From positions 38,787,835 to 38,851,834 of the forward strand of contig NC_088102.1 in the NCBI RefSeq assembly GCF_036370855.1: a stretch of 64,000 nucleotides of DNA. The letters are read 5' to 3'. Below, in pieces: positions 26,601 to 35,890 of the stretch (its first letter is position 1; each line of letters starts with the position of its first letter). The notes under the pieces were generated by a model that made no database searches, had not been told where the DNA came from, and saw only the letters and a program-made list of their open reading frames with translations. Made by a program: the position numbers and the translations under genes. The DNA is from Dromaius novaehollandiae (taxonomy: Eukaryota > Chordata > Aves > Casuariiformes > Dromaiidae).

Positions 26601-29600
26601 CAAATGTGCTCAATCAGAGCCTAAGAGGAATCACAGAGTGAAAAGAATACCAAAAATGAGTATTCGGAATGCAACAATAACGTAATGACCTAAAATCAAC
26701 TTCCACAATCAAAGTAAAAATTATTGTAATGTACAACCACTACAGTCCACATTGCTGCAAGCTGAAGGGTGACACTAATGATGGTAGGTTCTCATTAAAT
26801 TATTTTCTGAAGCCAACAAGTAGATAAATGAAAAATAACTTCAATTCACTTTTGCTAACATATCTAGAGACAAGACCATGAGAAAACTTTTGCAGCAGAA
26901 ATATGTTAAAGCAGTGCAAGTGGAGAGAACAATTAGCCCTACTCCAACCCCCCACCCCAAGCCCTGAACTCTTTTTTCTTTATATAAAGACTAAAGCCAG
27001 GATCCTGACTAATCTCTTTATCTAAAGTTATGGAAGGCGTATCCCATCACAGGCACAGGAAACAGGCATCAAAGCACAAGCTAATGCACCATATCTGAAT
27101 GCAAAACACTTTTGCTGTTCTTAAGGGAAAACATGTTACTAAGCTTACCTTTCATCACACAACTCTTTACCATTTAGTTCATAAATTGCGTCATCAGCAT
27201 CTCTGTGGTCTTCAAACTCCTAGGAAAGAAATGCGAATAAACAAATATTTTCCCTCACAGTATTTTTAAATGCTAGAAAACACGCTTTCTTTATAAATTT
27301 TCAATTTCTGCAGCAAATATGTCCCCTCAGCTGTTTCAGTATAATTATTTGTGGGATCTGTGTAAAATAAATAAATGAAATGATCTGGTTCATTAAAAAG
27401 ATCTCCAAAAGGTATTTTAGAGAGCTGAGAGGATTATTTCAAGGCATACAGTTTAAAATACAGCCCTATATATAAGGAAGTTATATACAACAGCTCAAGC
27501 TGATCCAACTGTTACCAAAATGGGGACAGTCTCACTCTCCAAAAATCCTCTTGTAGGAGTTCTGGGACTGATATAGTTCCAAGCCTAGCTAACTATCCTT
27601 AATGAATTGGGAAAAAAAAAACAAAACAAAAAACAGAAAACAACAACAACAAATCCCTTCCGATTTTTTTCTGAGCTAATTCAGCTCCCTAGTCTGGCAA
27701 AAAGGTATCTGTGTAAGAAGAGTAAGCAAGACAAGCCTCCCTGCAGCACTGGCATGCTCTGGGTCTGGATCAGCTATACTATGCAATTCCACATACTGTT
27801 GCAGTGGAATCTGCCACTTCACCTTTGGTAGCAACACTAGTTTAATCAGCTTGTGTATCCCTGCCCCCTATCCAGCCCACTGGCTCTTGGCAAAGCTGTT
27901 TGTACAGCTCTGCAGGAAACTAGGTCAAGAAACCTATCCAGATGAAAAACAGCACATTGGGTGCAGGGGTTAGGGTGAAAAAGATAGTGTTATTTTTCAG
28001 CTAGATCAGCTTCCCAGGTAGCTTTATTATATGGCTGAACCTGTGGCAAGGGGAGAAGGGAAAGACAGACAGAAAGCAGGCAGAGCAAGCAGCTGGATAC
28101 GGACTGCTTAAACCAACAGCATGAACAAAAAAAACCCATGGAACTGCTGCATGACAGCAGTGAACAACAGAGAAGGAGCTTCTCAAATTGGAGATAAGTG
28201 TCTGCATAACTAGGAACAGCTTTTCAGAAGCAATGCTGGCTTAAGAAATCTCCCCCCTTCCCTACTAAAATCAGCTTCACTACCAAGCATCACAGATCCT
28301 TGCAGTGCCCTGCAGAGATTATCTTGACAAATTCGTTAGGCTTAGCATTTAAGAATATCAATAGTTAGCACCTACAATTCAGTGATTTCAGTTAATTTCT
28401 AATACACTGAATGTCTGAAGTCTATCTAGCTTTGAGGACTAAAATTTGAAAACATTCTGTGCAGAAGTTTACAGAATTTAAATAAATATAATTAATTTCA
28501 AAGATTAAGCAGTGATTCAGACCAAGCACACAGAAACATGCTTTCTTCTTTTAGCTATACCAATGCTACAAGTGTTCAATCAGAATCATTTGGTTTTGTA
28601 AAATGTTTCATAAATACAGATTTTTTATCAATAAAAACGAAGTTAAACTGGCAGCTGGTCAGGAGTGGAGTTCCTCAGGGGCTAATACTCTCCAGTATCT
28701 TTGTAAATGATCTACGTGACAGGACTGAACGCACCCTCACCAAGTTTGTGGGTGACATCAAACTGGGAGAAGCAGATATGCCAGAAGGAAGCACCACCAT
28801 ACTGAGAAACCTTGATAAGCTAGAAGATTAGGCCAACAAGAAAAGCAAGGTTTAACAAAGGTAAATGTAAAGTGCTGCACCTGGGACAGAGCAATCCCAA
28901 GCAGCAGTAAAGGCTGGGGTCTGAATGGCCAGAGTGTAGCTGTGCTGGAAAGGATGTGGGGATCCTGGTGGACAGCAAGCTAAGGGTGAGTCAGCAGTGT
29001 CCCCTTGCAGCAATGAAGGCAAACCATGTCCTGGACTGCATTAGTAAGAGTACAGCCAGCAGATCAAGGAATGTGCTTATTTTACCCTAGCTGGCACTTG
29101 CTGGGCCACAGCTGGAATATTTCATCCAGTTTTGGTCCTCTCATTCAAGACAGACATTGAAAAATTGGACAGGGACCAGCAGAGGGTCAGTAGGATGATC
29201 AGAGGGTTGGACACTTGATACATAAAGAAAGGCTGAAGGAACTGGGTTTGTTCAGCCTCAAGAAGAAAAGGCTCCAGGGGGATCTTCCAATAACTAAAAC
29301 ATAGGTATAGAGGTGATACTTCCCTCACATGGAGCTATAGAGGTGATACTTTCCTCACATGGATGCATAGTGACAAGACAAAGGCAAATAGCACAAGCTC
29401 CTTCAGGGGAAGTTTTGTCCAGACAGGAAAAAAACATTCTTCACCATGAGAACAGTTAAACACTTTTGACAGAGGCATGAAACAATTATTTGAGCATATT
29501 AGTTGGTGAGCTTTGAAGAGAAAATGCTACTACCTAGGACCTGTAGAAGAGAGGAAGGAGGCTTGGCTGACTCATGTGAAAGATCTGGGCAGAGGTTGTT

Positions 29601-30809
29601 CCTGAATGAGTCAACAGCCCTGCCCAAAAAAAGAAGAGAAAGGCTCAGGGAAAGGTGATTGAGAAATAGCAGCAACTGGAAAGGATGGACTAAATAAAAC
29701 TCAGTTTCATCTCTAGACCAGCCGTTTACCTCCAGACTTCAAGAGGCAGGTATTTATCCACTGCTTGGCAGCCAGCAAGAAGTAGCTCATAGCATACGGC
29801 CATCAGGAAATGGCAAGTTTAGGAGTCAAAAAGTAATATCCATATGAAATTGAAGTAGGCAACGCCTGTTTCTTGTTCTTTTTCCATAGCTTCAAACAAA
29901 GGAATTGACTCTGGCAGAAAGAACGTCTGTCACAATGTGAGGGCAATATAAACCTTTCCAGTTGGAATTCAATGCCGCAGAATGGCCAAGTCCCAGCTCT
30001 CAAGAGAAAAATAGTTAAGAAAAAAGCTGATCCTGAGTAAGCTTCAGAACCTGTAAAGTTGCAAAGATCTGGCCAATATTTAAGGGATATAGAGCTCTAG
30101 AAAGCTGCAGTAGAACACTAAGATCCAAAGAATTATCTGTTCTCTTTATGCATAGAGAACAGTCTGAGTGACACAGATCCCTTATGAACACATATTCATG
30201 GTGGGTATCCCTAGCTTTAGCTGCATGAGAGTTAAACACCAGCTGGGCTGCACTGCTCAAATCCAATTGCAAGCACCTATTACCCCTGTTGTCTCAGTCA
30301 ACTACTTCTCTTTTATGTTAGGCCATTATTTAGAGATAAATGGCCTTCCAGTCCAGGAAACTGAAACAAGTAAGAGAGAAACAGAAGTGACACTGTAAAG
30401 ACTTCTCTGGAGGATGAGACTTTGTCAAGTTTTACAATACTACGCATTTAATGTAGTCAGATTACCACCAAGATTTTGAGAGAATCCTGGCCAAAACCAG
30501 GTAATACATAATTAAGTGGGAGAAAACTACAATCATATCACCTGAAAAGCAATCTGAAGTGTACATATTAATATTTTCTGTTTCCCATTCGAACTATTAT
30601 TCTCTCAAGCATTTTTCCCCTCCTTAATATCAGTCTAGCCAGGCTAGTAGCTGCAAGAGAAAAGAAAGTAAGGTGCTGCTTACCACAAATCCAAAGCCAT
30701 TTTTTAGATGGATTTCTCGTATGCGTCCATATCCTTTGAAGAATTTCTCCACATCCCGTTCCCGAGCACGTGAGCTTAAGTGTCCAACAAAGACACGGCA
30801 GCCACTCAT
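17411..30809 (-). CDS. SRSF5A: SR splicing factor, SRSF5-like (probable SRSF5a), 273 aa
   Basis: This gene encodes a nuclear serine/arginine-rich splicing factor. Proteins of this family bind exonic enhancers through RRMs and recruit the spliceosome through a phosphorylated RS tail. The coding exons on the minus strand join 30809-30684, 27219-27149, 26360-26274, 23741-23669, 19828-19755, 18804-18694 and 17690-17411. All junctions are GT-AG and the phases close exactly (822 nt, 273 aa plus stop). RRM1 covers about residues 3-72, with RNP2 CRVFVGHL (4-11) and RNP1 KNGFGFVEF (36-44). An RG-rich linker follows. RRM2 covers about 104-176 and has the SWQDLKD heptapeptide (117-123) diagnostic of two-RRM SR proteins. 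The RS tail covers about 182-273. The MSGCRVF start and KLIE region fit SRSF5; length is near human SRSF5. Several residues differ from human SRSF5 and recall SRSF4 or fish Srsf5a, so I favour the SRSF5a paralogue. The family call is very sure; the paralogue assignment is moderate. Confidence 0.93.
17579..17614 (-). repeat. Hexanucleotide repeat coding (SR)n
   Basis: A six-base unit (CCAGGT on the coding strand) repeats about five to six times in frame and encodes Ser-Arg dipeptides. Units that keep phase can expand or contract without breaking the frame. Confidence 0.85.
18694..18804 (-). CDS. SRSF5A: SR gene exon: second half of RRM2
   Basis: This exon encodes [17 protein letters not shown] through [10 protein letters not shown], completing the beta3-alpha2-beta4 part of RRM2. 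It is 111 nt with split codons at both ends (G144 and R181), and acceptor and donor fit the phase. Confidence 0.92.
19755..19828 (-). CDS. SRSF5A: SR gene exon: RRM2 middle
   Basis: This exon encodes [20 protein letters not shown] and four more residues. It carries the DLKD half of the SWQDLKD signature and the [10 protein letters not shown] strand typical of SRSF4/5/6 RRM2. It is 74 nt, with CAG acceptor and GTAAGT donor. Confidence 0.93.
20573..21018 (-). other. SRSF5A: Candidate poison cassette exon in the SR gene
   Basis: The element lies inside the intron between the two RRM2 exons. On the minus strand a long pyrimidine tract ends in TTTTGTAG at 21019-21021, and a strong donor GCG|GTAAGT ends the element at 20573. 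Joined to the upstream exon (phase 0), it would read SFLPQAYF and then a stop, giving a 127-residue product with only RRM1 and a broken RRM2, or a target of nonsense-mediated decay. The segment is visibly GC-richer than the AT-rich intron around it. SR genes are known to autoregulate by such unproductive exons; that this one is used is inference. Confidence 0.55.
23669..23741 (-). CDS. SRSF5A: SR gene exon: linker to RRM2 start
   Basis: This exon encodes [20 protein letters not shown] then ISWQ, the linker end and the first beta strand (RNP2-like IIVENL) of RRM2. It is 73 nt, with TAG acceptor and GTGAGT donor, and ends in phase 0. Confidence 0.94.
24894..24922. promoter_or_regulatory. CRE and inverted half-site cluster
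   Basis: A perfect CREB/ATF site, TGACGTCA (24894-24901), is followed 14 bases later by ACGTCAG (24916-24922), so that TCTGACGT and ACGTCAGA form an inverted repeat. The stretch is a small CpG-containing patch in an AT-rich intron. It may be an intronic enhancer. Confidence 0.4.
25030..25060. promoter_or_regulatory. Octamer/homeodomain palindrome
   Basis: An imperfect palindrome pairs CTAATTAGCATAC with GCATATGCAAATTAG. It includes the POU octamer ATGCAAAT and the TAATTA homeodomain core. It lies about 130 bp from the CRE cluster, which suggests one composite regulatory element. Confidence 0.4.
26274..26360 (-). CDS. SRSF5A: SR gene exon: RRM1 end and RG linker
   Basis: This exon encodes [20 protein letters not shown] then YYQSQSGS. 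It closes RRM1 (VTIEHAR is a family hallmark) and starts the glycine/arginine-rich inter-RRM linker. It is 87 nt with split codons at both ends that match its neighbours. Confidence 0.93.
27149..27219 (-). CDS. SRSF5A: SR gene exon: RRM1 middle
   Basis: This exon encodes [20 protein letters not shown] then CDE and two bases of the next Arg codon. It completes RNP1 across the junction (NGFGFV|EF). It is 71 nt, with CTAG acceptor and GTAAGC donor. Confidence 0.94.
28640..29500 (+). mobile_element. Degraded CR1 LINE fragment
   Basis: This is a 5'-truncated, decayed CR1 retrotransposon on the plus strand, inside an SR-gene intron and antisense to it. The frame [25 protein letters not shown] matches the reverse transcriptase segment SGVPQGSVLGP..FINDL..TLSKFADDTKLG. 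The aspartate pair of the ADD core is replaced, and stops interrupt the rest. Typical CR1 phrases follow (aagtgctgcacctggg, ggcacttgctgggcc, ggctgaaggaactggg). The right end is uncertain, between about 29.5 and 29.7 kb. Confidence 0.9.
29306..29365 (+). repeat. 30-bp tandem duplication within CR1
   Basis: Two adjacent 30-base copies beginning tatagaggtgatact differ at only a few positions. The duplication arose after the LINE inserted. Confidence 0.8.
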
Positions 30810-30822
30810 CTTAAGTTTGATA
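30684..30822 (-). CDS. SRSF5A: SR gene first coding exon
   Basis: The ATG is at 30809-30807. The exon encodes [20 protein letters not shown] and 22 more residues through NGFGFV. The 13 nt at 30810-30822 are 5'UTR, preceded by a TCTCTTAG acceptor; the donor is GTAAGC. The start is chosen because MSGCRVF is the conserved N-terminus of SRSF5 and the frame upstream is noncoding. Confidence 0.94.
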
Positions 30823-33302
30823 CTAAGAGAGAAAACAGCACTGTTTATCACGTTAATAAACCTAAAATAGGTTAAGATCACTTTCACATCTCAGAAATCT
30901 TGTTAAATGGTAGTGGATTTTATCATCCTCCAGGTATGCGTGTTAAAAACCTGATTCTTCTCTGTAGCCAGAGAAGTGAGGAAATCTGCTCTAACTTTAA
31001 CAGAACTTACGGAGAACTCCCACTTTGTTCTTTTTATTCACATAACTTTAATACTTCTAGTAAGTGAATTGACACTTTCATTAGCTGCTAGACTAATGAG
31101 GCTTTTGTACCTCAGAATACAAAAAAATACACTATAAGCTCTAGGATGAATTTATGGGGCTAACAGTAGTAAAAACATACAAAACTGAACAGAAGCGTTA
31201 GGCTAATCATTGGGATAAAGGTATAAAACATTCTCAAATGTTTATTTCACCTAAGAGGCAAGCTGCAATAAAAGTTTTACTGGCATCCAAAAGATACACG
31301 GTATTAATCAACTTATTTCAATTCATACTAATTAGCAAATGTCTCAACAGTCTATCAAGTCATGAACAAGAAAAAGTTTGTTGTTTTGAGATTTCAGCCA
31401 TGGCAAAACCAAAGGCCATTCTGGAGATTCAGATTCTCAGAACTCTCTATTGATCCAGGATACATAATTTGAGATACTTTATGGAAGCTCCACTGATTAC
31501 CTTAGGCATGCCACTTTTTCAGTCGAAAGGCACCCCAAATTTAGGACCTCCTTCCTTCTCATTTTAATATTGGCTTATTGATCTAAATATTTAATTAGAA
31601 ACTAACTAAACAGCACATGAATACATTTTAAGTTCACATGACAGCAGAAAATGTTAACTGTTTTGCTCCATCACTGAGCTTGCTGTCATACAAAACACAA
31701 AGAATCCAAGCCCTAAGGAGTGGAAGCACAACATGATCTTGTACTAGATGGGCTGTAAAGCAGACAAAGAATACAGTACAGACATCATATCAAGGTAGCA
31801 ATGAAATTGTAGTTAAGAACAATTTGGAGGGAGTATTTTGGGTTAGTGTGATTTACCTTTTGTGTTAGCACCGACTAGGTTTATACTGATTAGCTTCTTG
31901 TCAGTTCAGTGTGCCATCAGAGAAGTACCAGAACTTATGAAGGGAGGCTGTAGGGCATCTTAAAGTGAGAGGGATAGAACAGTGACAGCACTTAGGTTAG
32001 CCTAAATTGTCGGAGCTATCAACAGGTTGATAGCTATTTAATCGTTGCCATGTAGTAAGCTCATGCTTTCCCTAAAAAGGGCAATTCTGCCCTTTGTAAC
32101 CATTGCCTCCTTTGTGCTGGCACTTGCATTTTTATGCTCACATGGAAAGCCAGGCCAGAGAACAGATTCAGCTCCTTTAGAGAGTAGCTAGTTTTTAGTC
32201 AGACTGGCTCCCCGATCCAGCTTACCACCCATGCATAAGATAAGCAAGGCCAGCAGCCTTTAAGGGAAAGGCAGACCGTCACAGAGGTAGCACGAACTTC
32301 TGTAACTGTATGATTTAAAATACTATAAGAATACTCATTTTGACAACAGAACTCATTTTAGGAACAATGTGAATTTGCCAAGTTAAAACAATTGCATATT
32401 CGCTGCTCAATGCTTTTAGTTCTCAGTTCTAGAAAAACAACAGGGGTAGGAGCAAGGACTCAGAGATAAAATGAACATGGGAGAGATGGAATTGACTATC
32501 TGAGAAAATATCAGAGATATAGCTTAAGAATTGTAAAACATCTGCCCACACATTATTTACTCAAACATCAGGGCTCACAATGGCTTGAGATCTGTATCGA
32601 CAACTGCAAGTTGCAGAGCTTAACACGTTGTCCCTAGCACAATGCAACTGGGTTTGTTTACTGCTGGCTCACAAGGTGCTACGTAGCGGAGGAAAAGCAC
32701 CTGGGAATCAAAGGCCCACAGCAGAAAACAATCTGCTTCGTCTTTCTGTGAAGACGAGACGGGACAACGCTAGACTCGCCGCCTCCGAAAGGCAGAAAGA
32801 CCCCCTCCTCGAGTTCACCATAACTAAGGCGTCGGCCCGATGGCTGCCGATCGCCCTTCCGGCCCTTCGCGGCGGAAACGAGCAGCTTCCAACTCACCTT
32901 CAAACCCCAATGGCTCCCAGTCACCGTCCGGAGGAAGAGACCGGCGGCAGGCGCCCCCGCCGCAGAGCAGGGGGCTGGGGGGCACCGACGGAGGGAGCCG
33001 CAGAGGCCACGGCGCGACGGCCTCTGCGGCCTGCTGGCGTCGCGCCTCAATTACCGCGCCGCCAGAGGCCCGGGCCCGGGCCCCGCCGAGCGCCGCGGCC
33101 AGCGGCGCCGCGCGGCGCCAGCGAGGCCTCCGAGAGCAGCTTCCTCCCCCTCGGCTCGGCGGCGCCACAAGAAAGGCCGGGCCCGTCCCCGCCCCGCGGC
33201 CAGCGCAGCCGGGCCCGGCTGCGGGAACCCGCTCGTAGCTCGGCTCCCGGCCCTCCCCGGGCCTCCCCGCCACCGAGCGGGCAAACGAGGGCCGCTACCC
33301 AC

Positions 33303-33400
33303 CGTCGCTGAGCGCTGACTCCAGCCGGCCGCGAGGAAACCGCTCTTCCCAGCCGCCGCCGCAATGGCTGCCTTGTTCCTACGAGAGACCAACAACGCCG
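33303..33400 (-). other. SRSF5A: 5'UTR exon 1 of the SR gene (start approximate)
   Basis: On the minus strand a donor reads GACGG|GTGGGT at 33303/33302 within the CpG island. This is the natural partner of the acceptor at 30823. The exon is noncoding. Its 5' end is not fixed by any core promoter element, so 33400 is a guess. Confidence 0.5.
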
Positions 33401-33438
33401 CGCGCCCCCAACGGATGCTGCGCAACCGCCAACGCCCG

Positions 33439-33458
33439 ACTCCAACTCCCGGCGTGCC
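33439..33458 (+). promoter_or_regulatory. ZNF143/THAP11-like motif, degenerate
   Basis: The 20 bases read ACTCCAACTCCCGGCGTGCC. They differ at three positions from the ACTACAACTCCCAGCATGC promoter motif. The motif lies just upstream of the presumed exon 1 and faces the better copy 57 bases away. Confidence 0.4.
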
Positions 33459-33514
33459 GCGCGGCGGCTCCGGGCCGCGCCCCCCGGGCCGCCGCGCGCC
33501 GCCGCGGCGCTGCT

Positions 33515-33533
33515 GCATGCTGGGAGCTGTAGG
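33515..33533 (-). promoter_or_regulatory. ZNF143/THAP11-type promoter motif
   Basis: The reverse complement reads CCTACAGCTCCCAGCATGC. This is a near-perfect instance of the ACTACAACTCCCAGCATGC element bound by ZNF143 and THAP11 at CpG promoters. The position, about 100-200 bp upstream of the SR-gene start, is typical. Confidence 0.6.
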
Positions 33534-35811
33534 CGCTCGGGCCGCGCCGAGCTCGCCGCCGGGGAGCCGGGTCAGGGCAGGCGCGAGGGGAGAAGCTCCG
33601 CGCTCGTGCGGCGCTGGAGTGGGTGGGTGGGCCGGGCCGCGGGGCCGGAGCCTGGGGCAGCGCGGTCCGGCGAGGCTGAGCGGGCTGCGGTCGGGAGCGG
33701 GGCCAGCTGCGGGCGTGCGGCTCCAGCTGGGGGCGGTTTCTGCCCGGGAGCGGAGCGGCGCCGCGGGGAGGCGGGGGGAGGGCCGCGGCGAAGCGGGGCC
33801 CGGGGGCGGTGGCAGGGCCCGGGCCTGGCTGCGAAGCAGGAGCGCGCTGAGGGGGTTGTGCGGGGCGAAGCACGCTGAAACGCCGAAATCGGGCGCTTTT
33901 CGCAAAGGGCTGCAGGGCCGGTACCTTCCTGCCGCCCCTGCCGTCGTTCAGCGTCCGCATCACCTGCTGCCCGTGACCGATAGGTGACAAAACAAGATGA
34001 GTATCTTTATGCTGCCTCAGCCTGTAACTGTCGTGTTGTCGTGTAGGATTATGGTGCTCTGGATGAAATACTGATACTTTTACTCTCCCTAACACCAGGG
34101 GGAAACCTTTGGTGGGGAAAAGTGGTTAGTGAAGATACCGACTTGTACGGTGCTTCTGGGTAGAAGCAGTTTCTCCAGACGCATGCACGTACATGCAGCA
34201 CGTTACTTTTCTGATATTTATGAGAGTCTCTGAGATTAACTCGTTTTGTGGAACTCTTACAGTGTAATTCATGGCAGTTCACAGTGCAATGATCAAGGTG
34301 AAAGTTGTCATCTGTTTCTTCAGTATAGTATAGCTGGTTAAACCTTCACCGTGCAGAGGTTTAAAATACAGCTACAGGGTGTTCTGTCCATTTTTTCCTT
34401 GTCTGATAGCATCATGTTTGGATTTTCTGGTTTGACTTGGAGTAGATATCTAAGTTACATTTTTGATCTCACAGGTTAGATTCAGGCATCACTCTAATTT
34501 CATACCCTCTAATTATTATCCCTCTGAATGTAGGATACATTTGGAGATAAATATAAATTTGATATCTGTAATAACCAGCTGCTGTGAACTCTTGTGGTGA
34601 GAAAATGATGTAATCTTACAGCTTAAGAAGGCTAATATATGGTAAAAGAAAAGTGGGTACCTGCAGCTGGGGCAACTGTGTCTTACAGCTTTCAATACAG
34701 CATTCAGTTGTAGGGTATTTTAATTCTTGTTTCTTTGATAAGATTGTGTGCCCAGGACACTCAAAATGGGGCCCCGTGACTCTTTCTATGCAAATTCTAT
34801 GTATCTGATAGTGCTGGAATATTACAGGAGTAGCATCAGGATCTCCATGTGTCTGTGTGCTTGAATTGCTATGTGAGAAGCTCAGAAATAGAAAAAAGCT
34901 CCTTAGGTGGCAGTCTTGGAATGGCATGAGAGTAGAAAAGATTTGAGTTACTGGCAGTAATGAAGATAAGTCATGCAGGAAGCCCCATTAGAGCTTTTAT
35001 TTACTTTAGCCTGCATCTCTGGAGTCGCTGGGATCATGTAAGTGAGAAAGAATGTGGCTGTGCATTTGGAACGGCGTTCAAGCGCTTTGATGATGCCTGA
35101 GCCCGACTGGAATCTGGCTTTCCCTTTCTTGGTCGTGGATTCTCTGCACGGGTGGTAAAAAGCATGAAATATATCGTTAAAAGAACCTACCACTAGTATT
35201 GCCTCTAGTGTGTGGGTAGCATTTCTGGTTGGTATTGTGTGCAAAATCAACTTTCACAGTAGAGCTGTATTTTAGTTTTCTAGTTTATTCTGGTTATTTT
35301 GGTTGCACAGAGAAATTGGTCTCACAGAAGCCTGTTTGAAAGCCCACTGGGAACTATTAGCATCCTGACTGCACACCTACAAATGTAAACAAATACTCAG
35401 CTGGAATCAGGTTATTTAAAAAATATAATCTATTTATTGCTAGGGAAAATACATTGTTTTCTTGTGTCCCTGAAGAGGACATTCTATTCTCTGTGGCAAA
35501 ACCCGGGATGCTCTGGGTCAGCACCACAGATTAGAGATTATCCCCCTACTTGAATTAAGAAGCAGCAGGAGAGAAATTCTTCATTAAACTGATCGTGGAG
35601 TCATTCGAATAATGAAGAAGGTATAAAATGCTTTCTTAACATTTTCCATGAGATCTCTGTAGTTTTAAGTAGATCTTGGTTTTAGAGAGATCTTTACAAC
35701 AAAAGCCACAGGGTTCATTCAAAAAGCAATAGCAGTAATTAAGGACCTAGGGGGAATGGTCTGGGAAAAGCGTTGAAATAGTTGTAGGATGACTGTGGTA
35801 CTTAGACTGGA

Positions 35812-35890
35812 ATGTGACAGAGCTGGGTTCGGTTCTCTGCTCCACCACAGACTTCCCAGAGGACCACAGGCAAGTCACTTATGGCTGGAG
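35812..35890 (+). repeat. MIR-like SINE fragment (5' half)
   Basis: The order 'gagctgggttcggttctctgctc', 'ccacagacttcc' and 'ggcaagtcactta' follows the tRNA-like end and core of MIR (tgggttcgaatc, tctgccactt, tgggcaagtcactta). It is the best-preserved MIR piece in the window. Confidence 0.6.

Larger units (their letters stand above)
17691..33302 (-). other. SRSF5A: Introns of the SR gene
   Basis: Six of the seven introns exceed 800 bases, and the longest are 3.4-3.8 kb. They are AT-rich. Contents listed separately are the candidate poison exon, CRE and octamer clusters and the CR1 fragment. The remainder shows only A- or T-rich simple tracts (for example 27.61-27.65 kb) and nothing else recognised. 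Confidence 0.7.
32820..33880. promoter_or_regulatory. SRSF5A: CpG-island promoter of the SR gene
   Basis: About 1 kb of very GC- and CpG-rich DNA covers the presumed 5'UTR exon. No TATA box is evident, as is usual for housekeeping splicing factors. Two ZNF143/THAP11-type motifs lie upstream of the exon. Long GC-rich open frames on both strands here are composition artefacts. Confidence 0.85.

Noticed and set aside
28538-28831. 97-codon frame with reverse-transcriptase phrases as a host gene
   Set aside because: It is a piece of a decayed CR1 LINE, not a host gene.
33051-34095. Long open frames of 120-284 codons on both strands in the CpG island
   Set aside because: They arise from stop-poor, GC-rich composition. 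Their proteins are Arg/Ala/Pro/Gly-rich with no domain, and they overlap on both strands at the SR-gene promoter.
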